This document shows, one piece after another, positions 57,788-64,000 of a DNA stretch of 64,000 bases. The notes beneath the pieces are model-generated. The model was not told the DNA's origin and did no database searches. It saw only the letters and a program-made list of their open reading frames with translations. The position numbers and the translations under genes are program-made. Every line of letters begins with the position of its first letter. Within the stretch, counting starts at the first letter, position 1. The stretch is from Peterkaempfera sp044755465 (lineage in GTDB: Bacteria; Actinomycetota; Actinomycetes; Streptomycetales; Streptomycetaceae): NCBI RefSeq assembly GCF_044755465.1, contig NZ_JBIVRB010000001.1:1116001-1180000 (forward strand), given 5' to 3'.

Positions 57788-58381
57788 ATGAGGCTCCCCG
57801 TTCTCAGCGAGCAGGAAATGAATCCGCGCCAGCAGGAGCTGGCCGCCCGGATCGCCGGCCGCCGCGGTGCCGTCCGAGGCCCGTTCCGGGTCTGGCTGCA
57901 CAGCCCGGAGATGTGCGAGCGCGCCGAGTCCCTCGGCGCCTTCGCCCGTTTCGACTGCAGCCTGCCCAGGCACCTGCGCGAACTCACCCTGCTGATGGCC
58001 GCCCGGAACTGGGACGCGCAGTACTCCTGGAACGCGCATGTGCGGCAGGCGATCGAGGCGGGCGTCCCGGAGGCCGCCGTCAAGGCCATCGCCGAGAAGC
58101 GCGAGGCGGTCTTCGAGGACGAGGCGGACCAGGCGTTCTACCGGTTCTGCCGTGAGGTCCTGGAGCAGCACCTGGTGTCCGACGAGACCTTCGCTCGGGC
58201 GCTGGAGCACTTCGGCGCCAAGGGGCTGGTCGACGCCATCGGCGCGCTTGGCAACTTCACCATGCTCGGCATGTGCCTCAACGCCTTCCAGGTGGACCTC
58301 CAGCCCGACCGCGAGCCGCCGTTCCCGGACATCCGGGGCTTCGAGCGGGTGGTCCCCGAGGGCGACCGGCTCCAGCCGTGA
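57788..58381 (+). CDS. Carboxymuconolactone decarboxylase-family protein
   Basis: A 197-residue CMD/AhpD-like all-helical protein. The core is FRVWLHSPEMCERAESLGAF, SLPRHLRELTLLMAARNWDA, QYSWNAHVRQAIEAGVPEAA (the YxWxxH proton-relay block, about residues 78-97) and LVDAIGALGNFTMLGMCLNA. There is no CxxC, so it is not a thiol peroxidase; it more likely acts on a lactone or keto acid. The start is ATG 57788. The next gene, an ABC ATPase, starts about 40 nt after its stop or overlaps it if GTG 58378 is used, which suggests one operon. Confidence 0.82.
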   Translation: MRLPVLSEQEMNPRQQELAARIAGRRGAVRGPFRVWLHSPEMCERAESLGAFARFDCSLPRHLRELTLLMAARNWDAQYSWNAHVRQAIEAGVPEAAVKAIAEKREAVFEDEADQAFYRFCREVLEQHLVSDETFARALEHFGAKGLVDAIGALGNFTMLGMCLNAFQVDLQPDREPPFPDIRGFERVVPEGDRLQP

Positions 58382-58419
58382 CGTCCCGTACCGACCCGAG
58401 CCCGCAGAGAGGCATCGCT

Positions 58420-59961
58420 GTGACCCCACGGGCTTCGGCCACCTCCACGGTCGGCAGTGCCGCCGGTGGCGCACCGGAGGCCGTGGTCCGCGTACGAGGC
58501 ATCGGCAAGAGCTTCGGCGGGGCGGCCGCGCTGAGCGGAGTGGCCCTCGACCTGTACCCCGGTGAGATCCACGCACTGATGGGCATGAACGGGGCCGGCA
58601 AGTCGACCCTGGTGCAGATCCTCTCCGGGGTCCACCAGCCCGACGAGGGCACCATCGAGGTCGGCGGACGGCCGCAGGCCAGGCTGACCGTCCGCAGGGC
58701 CCGCCGGCTCGGCATCTCCTGCCTGCCGCAGCGGCGCGAACTCGTCATGGGACTGACCGTCGCCGAGAACATCATGCTGGGCGATCTGCCGAACCGGCGG
58801 GGTGCCGTGCGGTGGCGGGCGGTCAGGGCCGAGGCGGCGAAGGCGCTGTCCGGCCTCGGCATCGACATCGACGTGCAGCGGACGGCGGGCTCCCTCACCG
58901 TGGCCGAGCAGACCATGGTGGAGGTGGCGCGGGAGGTGCGCCGCGGCGGCCGCGTCCTCATCCTCGACGAGCCGACCGCCTGCCTGAGCGCGGAGGCGGC
59001 GGACCAGATCCGGTCACTGGTGCGGAGGCTGCGCGACGAGGGCGTCGCCGTCGTCTACATCTCGCACTACATCGACGAGGTGATGGCCGTCGCGGACCGT
59101 CTCACCGTGCTGCGGGACGGGGCCGTGGTGTGCAGCGCACCGGCCGCCGAGCTGGACCCCGCCGCCCTGGTCCGCAGCATGGTCGGCCGCGAAGTGGTCT
59201 CCCGGCGCCCCGAGCGCCCCGCCCCGAAGGACGAGACCGGCCTCGCCGTACGCGGTCTGAGCCACGGGCAGGCCGTCCGGGACTTCACCGTCGAGGTGCG
59301 CCGGGGCGAGATCGTCGCCGTCCTCGGGCCGGCGGGTGACGCCCAGTCGCGCCTGTTCGACCTGCTCTCCGGACGGCGGCGTCCGAGCGCCGGGGAACTG
59401 CACGTCGGCGGCAGGCCCGTCCCCTTCGGCCGGGTCCGGGCCTCGCTCGCCAGCGGCCTGCGCTGCGTCACCGGCGACCGCCGGGCGCTGGGGCTGGTCG
59501 CCGGGATGTCCCTGGACGAGAACCTGATGCTCGCCGGCGACCGCTTCGCACGCCGGCGGCTGCACCGGCGGGGCGAACTCGCCCGCCGTGCGGCGCCGCT
59601 GCGCAGCAGCTACGGCGTGGTCGCCCTCTCCGGCAATCCGCCGGTGGGCGCGCTGTCCGGGGGCAACCAGCAGAAGGTCCTGCTGGGCAAGTGGCTGGAG
59701 ACCGAGCCGGTCGCCTGCTTCCTGGAGGACCCCACCAACGGCGTCGACGTCGCGGCCATGGCCGACATCCACGCCCTGCTCGACGATCTCGCGGCGCGCG
59801 GCGTGGCCGTACTGCTCGCCTCCTCGTCCGCGGAGGAGGTCATGCGCCTGGCCGACCGCGTGGTCGTCGTCAGCGCCGGTCGTACGGTCGCCGAACACGA
59901 CATCACCGCCATCACCCGCGACGAACTCGTCGCCACCGCCCTCGGAGGTCAACCGCAGTGA
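58420..59961 (+). CDS. Sugar-type ABC transporter, double ATPase subunit (RbsA/MglA-like)
   Basis: A 513-residue tandem ATPase energising import. NBD1 (about residues 20-260): Walker A GMNGAGKST, a signature region SLTVAEQTMVEVAREV where the usual LSGGQ/LSVGQQQ is degenerate, Walker B VLILDEPTACLS. NBD2 (about 265-510): Walker A is replaced by GPAGDAQSR, as RbsA-type proteins often have, but the signature GALSGGNQQKVLLGKW is intact; Walker B reads CFLEDPTNGVD, with E-D where D-E is usual. GTG 58420 has GAGAGG 8 nt upstream; GTG 58378, overlapping the previous stop, is an alternative. The stop overlaps the permease start. Confidence 0.9.
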   Translation: MTPRASATSTVGSAAGGAPEAVVRVRGIGKSFGGAAALSGVALDLYPGEIHALMGMNGAGKSTLVQILSGVHQPDEGTIEVGGRPQARLTVRRARRLGISCLPQRRELVMGLTVAENIMLGDLPNRRGAVRWRAVRAEAAKALSGLGIDIDVQRTAGSLTVAEQTMVEVAREVRRGGRVLILDEPTACLSAEAADQIRSLVRRLRDEGVAVVYISHYIDEVMAVADRLTVLRDGAVVCSAPAAELDPAALVRSMVGREVVSRRPERPAPKDETGLAVRGLSHGQAVRDFTVEVRRGEIVAVLGPAGDAQSRLFDLLSGRRRPSAGELHVGGRPVPFGRVRASLASGLRCVTGDRRALGLVAGMSLDENLMLAGDRFARRRLHRRGELARRAAPLRSSYGVVALSGNPPVGALSGGNQQKVLLGKWLETEPVACFLEDPTNGVDVAAMADIHALLDDLAARGVAVLLASSSAEEVMRLADRVVVVSAGRTVAEHDITAITRDELVATALGGQPQ

Positions 59962-60974
59962 GCCTCGAAACCCCCTCCACCTCCGCGGACAGCGTGGCCC
60001 ACCTGCCCGAGCGCACCGCGTCCCGCCTGTCGCCGCAGGCGCTGCTGCGGGTCCCGCACGGCGGTCTGATCATCGTCCTCGTCCTGGTCTCGCTGTTCAC
60101 CGCCCTCCAGGCCGACTCCTTCACCAGCTCGCAGAACCTGCTCAACGTGCTGCGGCAGACCAGCGTGATGGCCGTCATCGCGGCCGGGCTGACGCTGCTG
60201 ATGACGGCCGGCGGCCTGGACTTCTCGATGGGCAGCAACGCGGCCGTCACCCTGTCGGTGGCCGCGAAACTCCTGTCGACCGGCCACTCCACGGTCGTCA
60301 CCGTGGTCGTCGCGCTGCTGCTCGCCACCGCGATCGGACTGGTCAACGGCCTGGTGGTGACCTTCACCAGGGTCGCCCCCTTTGTCGCCACCCTCGCCTC
60401 CGCGATGCTGCTGGACGGAGTGGCCCTGCTCGTCCTCAACGGTATGAGCGTCTCCATCGGCGACCGGATGTCGGCGCTGGGCAACTCCGGTCTCGGCGGC
60501 ATCCCCTATCTGCTGATCGTGGCGCTGCTGGTGCTCGCCGGGATCGGGCTCATCATGCGCTTCACCACCTTCGGCCGTGACGCCTTCGCGATGGGCGGCA
60601 ATGAGCATGTCGCCAGGCTGAGCGGCATCAATGTCGCCGCGCGCAAGCTCACCATGTACGCCCTCGCCGGCGCGCTCGCGGGCCTGGCGGGCCTGATGCT
60701 GCTCTCCCGGCTCGGCGCCGCCGCCCCCAACACCGGCGGGCTGCAACTCCAGCTGACCGCCGTCGCCGCCGTGGTGATCGGCGGCACCGCGCTGGCCGGC
60801 GGCCACGGCACCATCCCCGGCACGATCCTCGGTGTGGTGCTGCTCGGCGTGGTGGCCAACGCGCTGAACCTGCTCCAGGTCAACAGCTACTACCAGTTCG
60901 TCGTCACCGGCGCGGTACTGCTGGCCGCCGCCATCGTCAATGAGTTCCAGCGCAGGTCCTCGCCGGGCCACTGA
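59958..60974 (+). CDS. Sugar-type ABC transporter permease (RbsC-like)
   Basis: A 338-residue membrane protein with eight to ten helices. The family block SVMAVIAAGLTLLMTAGGLD is followed by FSMGSNAA (about residues 70-97), the conserved A-x-G-x-T-x-V/L-x-x-x-G-x-x-D-L-S motif. GRDAFAMGGNEHVARLSGIN is the cytosolic EAA-type loop contacting the ATPase, and GGTALAGGHGTIPGTILG follows. GTG 59958 overlaps the ATPase stop by 4 nt and has GGAGG upstream. Forms a homodimer with the double ATPase; the substrate is a sugar or other small polar solute. Confidence 0.92.
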   Translation: MSLETPSTSADSVAHLPERTASRLSPQALLRVPHGGLIIVLVLVSLFTALQADSFTSSQNLLNVLRQTSVMAVIAAGLTLLMTAGGLDFSMGSNAAVTLSVAAKLLSTGHSTVVTVVVALLLATAIGLVNGLVVTFTRVAPFVATLASAMLLDGVALLVLNGMSVSIGDRMSALGNSGLGGIPYLLIVALLVLAGIGLIMRFTTFGRDAFAMGGNEHVARLSGINVAARKLTMYALAGALAGLAGLMLLSRLGAAAPNTGGLQLQLTAVAAVVIGGTALAGGHGTIPGTILGVVLLGVVANALNLLQVNSYYQFVVTGAVLLAAAIVNEFQRRSSPGH

Positions 60975-61072
60975 GCCGGCCGGCGGCCCCGGGCCGCCAC
61001 GGTCTCCTCGGCGCCACCCCCACACGCTCCGTATGCGCACATTCTTCCGAAGATGACAGGAAAGGCGTTCCC

Positions 61073-62023
61073 ATGAAGCCCATCGCCCGCACCCGCCGCA
61101 CCGCAGCGGCGTCGTTCGTCGGCGCCGCCCTGGTCCTCTCCGGCTGCAGCTCGCAGTCCGGCTCCGGCGACGGCTCGGTCACCCTCGGATTCGTCAACGG
61201 TGCCAACACCCACTTCCACAGCTGTCTGCTCAAGTCCGTGGAGCAGACGGCCAAGGCGGAAGGGGCCACGCTCTACTCGGCCAACTCCAAGCAGGACGCC
61301 GGGGCCGAGCTGTCCAACATCGAGGACATGATCTCTCGGAATGTGGACGCACTGATCGTTCAGACCGTCAACACCGACGCTCTGGAGGGCGATATCGCCA
61401 AGGCCAGGAAGGCCGGCATCCCGATCTATCTGACCTCCGTGGCCACCGACGACATGTCGGAGGTGCTGGGAGCGGCCGTGGTCGACCTGGAGAAGGTCGG
61501 CGGCCTGGACGCGGGCTGGGTGGCGAAGGACGCCGCCGGTGCGGAGGTCAGCGTCGGCGTGGTCGCGGGAGCCCCGGGCGCCGCCTCCGACCTGCTGGTC
61601 GGCGGCTTCGTCAAGGCCCTGCCCGCCAACGCCAAGGTGGTGGCGAACCAGCCCGGCATGTTCAACCCCGCCAAGGCGCAGGACGTCGCCGAGAACATGA
61701 TCCAGGCCCACCCCGACCTGGACTACGCCTTCGTCGCCAACGAGGAGATGGCGCTGGCCGTGCGCAAGGCGTTCGACGCCGCCGGCGCCAAGGGGGTCAA
61801 GATCGTATCGGTCAACGGCACCGAGGACGGTCTGGCCGCCGTGCGGGACGGCCGCCTCGCCGCCACCGTGAGCAACTCGGCCCTGACCATCGGGCAGACC
61901 GCGGTGAAAAGCACGATCGGCCTGCTTGCCAAGGAGGAAAAGGTTGACAAGATCACTGAGATTCCTCTTGTCTTGGTCACCAAGGACAACCTGAGCGAGG
62001 CGCCCCAGTACTGCCCCGAGTAG
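61073..62023 (+). CDS. Substrate-binding lipoprotein of the ABC transporter
   Basis: A 316-residue periplasmic-binding protein of the RbsB/type 1 family. Signal peptide with a lipobox: the RTRRTAAASFVGAALVL stretch, then SGC with the lipidated Cys at about residue 25. The two-lobe fold shows SVTLGFVNGANTHFHSCLLK, NIEDMISRNVDALIVQTVNT (ligand face), AAVVDLEKVGGLDAGWVA, PDLDYAFVANEEMALAV and GVKIVSVNGTEDGLAAV. ATG 61073 with an ACAGGAAAGG leader is 98 nt after the permease. It sets transporter specificity; the ligand could be a sugar, inositol or aromatic-linked compound. Confidence 0.92.
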   Translation: MKPIARTRRTAAASFVGAALVLSGCSSQSGSGDGSVTLGFVNGANTHFHSCLLKSVEQTAKAEGATLYSANSKQDAGAELSNIEDMISRNVDALIVQTVNTDALEGDIAKARKAGIPIYLTSVATDDMSEVLGAAVVDLEKVGGLDAGWVAKDAAGAEVSVGVVAGAPGAASDLLVGGFVKALPANAKVVANQPGMFNPAKAQDVAENMIQAHPDLDYAFVANEEMALAVRKAFDAAGAKGVKIVSVNGTEDGLAAVRDGRLAATVSNSALTIGQTAVKSTIGLLAKEEKVDKITEIPLVLVTKDNLSEAPQYCPE

Positions 62024-62186
62024 GGGATCGGCACACCGACGGGCGGTGCCCGCCTCACCGTGTCCGAGCCGCAGGTCCGCCATAGCACCGGAATGCCCTC
62101 GCAGTCGCCTCGGGGGCGTTCCGGTGCGCGAACCCCCACGCGTCCCCGCTCTCGGCCTCGCGCGAGCGGAAGCTTCCGGAGGAAAC

Positions 62187-63098
62187 ATGGATCGCTTGCT
62201 TCTCATGCACAGCCTGGTCACTGTCGCGCAGGTCGGCAGCTTCAGCGGGGCTGCCAGGAAGCTGGGCTCCTCCGGCTCGCTGGTTTCGCGTCACGTCGCC
62301 GAGTTGGAAAGGCAGCTCGGTGTCCGCCTGGTCAACCGCACGGCCCGTTCGGTGAGTCTCACCGAACCGGGCCTGCGGTATGCGGAATTCGCTGCCCGCA
62401 TTCTGGATGAAATCGAGGCGGAGGACGCCGGAATCGCCCGGCTCCACGACCGGGCCGAGGGGACGCTCAACATCATATGCCCCAAGTGGATAGGCAGCCT
62501 GGATCTCGGGGACGCCATCGCCGCCTTTTCCGCCGCCCATCCCAAGATCCAGGTCCGCTTTGAGCTCGGCGGCATGTCGGACCGTACCTACGACTTTCTG
62601 GACAGTGGCTTCGACATCGCCTTCCACACGCGTGACCTGCGGGACTCCAGCGTCAGGCTCAAGAAGATCGCTTCGCTGCCCTTCGTGCTGTGCGCGTCGA
62701 AGGAGTACCTGGACCGCAATGGGCCGCTCACCGAGCCGAACGGCCTCGCGCACCACGATTGCCTCGTCCACGTCAACGACCCGGTGTGGCGCATCGGACA
62801 CGGGCACGCCTCGACCCTGCACAAGATTCGCAATGTGGCGTTCCTGTCCAACTCCTACATCGCGTTGCAGAAAGCCGCCGTGCACGGCCGCGGCCTCGCG
62901 CTGCTGCCGCAGCGGTCGGCCTATGACGACCTTGTGTCAGGTGCACTCCAGATCCTGCTGCCCGAACTCGCCGTACCGGACCGCCCACTCTTTGCGATCT
63001 ATGGACCCGGTCAGGCGACTCCCAGGAAAGTCACAGTCTTTCTCAACTTCCTCACCGGCTGGTTCTCGAACAACCCCATCCCGGCCATCGGACAGTGA
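62187..63098 (+). CDS. LysR-type regulator of the catabolic unit
   Basis: A 303-residue LTTR. The HTH is at about residues 4-60: LLLMHSLVTVAQVGSFSGAA, KLGSSGSLVSRHVAELERQL, GVRLVNRTARSVSLTEPG. The effector domain starts at GTLNIICPKWIGSLDLGDAI and contains DSGFDIAFHTRDLRDSSVRL, typical of regulators of aromatic or organic-acid genes. ATG 62187 has a strong GGAGGAAAC. It sits between the transporter and a VOC dioxygenase gene, all on one strand; an imperfect dyad at 63141-63157 in front of the VOC gene may be its site. Confidence 0.92.
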   Translation: MDRLLLMHSLVTVAQVGSFSGAARKLGSSGSLVSRHVAELERQLGVRLVNRTARSVSLTEPGLRYAEFAARILDEIEAEDAGIARLHDRAEGTLNIICPKWIGSLDLGDAIAAFSAAHPKIQVRFELGGMSDRTYDFLDSGFDIAFHTRDLRDSSVRLKKIASLPFVLCASKEYLDRNGPLTEPNGLAHHDCLVHVNDPVWRIGHGHASTLHKIRNVAFLSNSYIALQKAAVHGRGLALLPQRSAYDDLVSGALQILLPELAVPDRPLFAIYGPGQATPRKVTVFLNFLTGWFSNNPIPAIGQ

Positions 63099-63140
63099 AG
63101 CGCCCGTGCCCGCCCGGTGTCCGAGCCGGCCGTCCGAGAG

Positions 63141-63157
63141 TGCAGACAATGTTTGCA
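63141..63157 (+). promoter_or_regulatory. LysR-type dyad upstream of the VOC gene
   Basis: TGCAGACA-A-TGTTTGCA is an inverted repeat matching at 7 of 8 pairs, 113 nt upstream of the VOC start and 43 nt after the LysR gene. It contains the T-N11-A type symmetry of LysR sites. Confidence 0.4.
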
Positions 63158-63269
63158 GTACCTGCGCGACAAGGCCGTTGAAGCCGAGCGGGCCGGAAAT
63201 CTACGATCACCCGGAACCGGTGACCGCAACGAGTACCGCAGACCTGGTCCGCGACCAAGCGAGGAATCC

Positions 63270-64000
63270 ATGGGAATCCAGAGAATCGAATCGGTCACCT
63301 ATGGCGTCGACGATCTCGGCACATGTGTCCGGTTCTTCGACGACTTCGGGCTCTTCCTGGTGGAGAAGACCGACGAGCACGCGGTGTTCGAGACGCTCAC
63401 CGGGCAGACCCTCCGACTGGACACCCGGCCCGACCCGCTGCTGCCGCCACCGGTGGAGGAAGGACCGACCCTGCGCGAGGTGGTGTGGGGCGTCGACACC
63501 CCGCGCGAACTCCAGCGGCTGGTGGGCGAGGCAGGCCGCGACCGCCGGGTCCGCGAGAGCGCCGACGGAGTCCACCACACCGTGGACGAGACCGGCTTCG
63601 GCGCCGGCCTGACCCTCGCCCGGCCCAAGGCCGCAGCCGTCACCCCCAGGCCCGTGAACACCCTGGGCAGCGTCAACCGCTGGAACACCGCCCTGGAGCC
63701 GATCGACCGGGTCCGGCCGCTGCGCATGTGCCATGTGGCCCTGAACATCCCCCAGCAGGGCCGCGAGGACGCCGTCGCGTTCTACGTGGACCGCCTCGGC
63801 TTCCGGCCGACCGACGTGGTGGAGCCCATGGGCGTCTTCATGCAGGCCCCGGGCGACGACGACCAGCACACCATGCTGCTGTGCCACCGCCCCGACCGGG
63901 CCGGCGTCAACCACATCGCGTACGAGGTGCCGGGCTTCGACGATGTCGTGGAAGGCGGCAACCACATGATCGACCAGGGGTGGCGGGAGGCCCGCAAGCT
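63270..64000 (+). CDS. VOC-family protein, extradiol dioxygenase-like, cut by window end
   Basis: The frame is open to the last base; 243 residues are visible. Two VOC modules: the first starts IQRIESVTYGVDDLGTCVRF, where the metal His is replaced by Tyr-Gly, so it is a non-catalytic copy. The second, from about residue 152, has RMCHVALNIP with the first His ligand and NHIAYEVPGFDDV with the second; the third ligand (Glu) would lie beyond the window. This matches catechol/2,3-dihydroxybiphenyl dioxygenases. ATG 63270 has GAGGAA 5 nt upstream. With the LysR, CMD-like and cupin genes it suggests breakdown of an aromatic or related acid. Confidence 0.85.
   Translation, partial: MGIQRIESVTYGVDDLGTCVRFFDDFGLFLVEKTDEHAVFETLTGQTLRLDTRPDPLLPPPVEEGPTLREVVWGVDTPRELQRLVGEAGRDRRVRESADGVHHTVDETGFGAGLTLARPKAAAVTPRPVNTLGSVNRWNTALEPIDRVRPLRMCHVALNIPQQGREDAVAFYVDRLGFRPTDVVEPMGVFMQAPGDDDQHTMLLCHRPDRAGVNHIAYEVPGFDDVVEGGNHMIDQGWREARK

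Overview
The window is GC-rich actinobacterial DNA with strong third-position GC bias, many GTG starts and mycothiol metabolism. It carries a WhiB-like protein, a DUF2637 protein, GTP-dependent PEP carboxykinase, polyphosphate glucokinase and DasR/CebR-type operators. This points to Streptomycetaceae (Streptomyces or a close relative). Most of the window looks like conserved chromosomal core, with accessory pockets and a secreted-hydrolase set placed in it. No rRNA, tRNA, CRISPR array, IS element or integrase was recognised.

Layout. 1-940: end of mca and a small membrane protein. 1.1-2.8 kb: a lower-GC pocket with a HigBA-type toxin-antitoxin pair and a ParB-like gene. 3.1-13.3 kb: core metabolism and export (DUF255 thioredoxin-domain protein, drug exporter with its TetR regulator, TrhA/hemolysin III, PEPCK, aminotransferase). 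13.4-15.1 kb: a stand-alone prepilin peptidase and an HTH/PIN module. 15.2-16.8 kb: a secreted GH18 chitinase under a DasR-like site. 17-24.8 kb: cis-prenyltransferase, PIN-PhoH ATPase, lytic transglycosylase-like protein, AI-2E-family permease and the peroxide unit ahpC-ahpD/oxyR. 24.8-34.2 kb: MFS exporter, both classes of fumarase, GlpX, a WhiB-like protein and membrane proteins. 34.2-34.5 kb: a four-copy 74-bp tandem repeat. 34.5-41.2 kb: nitroreductase, xseB/xseA, ispH, ppgK, ychF.

The most unusual part is 41.2-43.8 kb, just after ychF. A 41-nt segment of the ychF terminator region recurs about 2.2 kb away. Between the two copies lie an intact YefM-YoeB pair, an unrecognised lower-GC gene with a possible nuclease core, and a decayed relE fragment. 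A second, longer decayed relE lies just beyond. It looks like a toxin-antitoxin/defence turnover site.

44-50 kb holds a flavoprotein, an XRE regulator, a sedolisin protease and a GH5 cellulase with two CebR boxes. 50.7-57 kb holds a NUDIX hydrolase and two tandem PAS-PAS-GAF-PP2C-ATPase regulators. 57-64 kb is a catabolic unit: a cupin gene diverges from a carboxymuconolactone-decarboxylase-like gene, which leads a sugar-type ABC transporter, a LysR regulator and an extradiol-dioxygenase-like VOC protein cut by the window end.

A recurring theme is leaderless expression. At least nine genes have a -10-like hexamer ending 6-7 nt before the start codon, with no ribosome-binding site in between.
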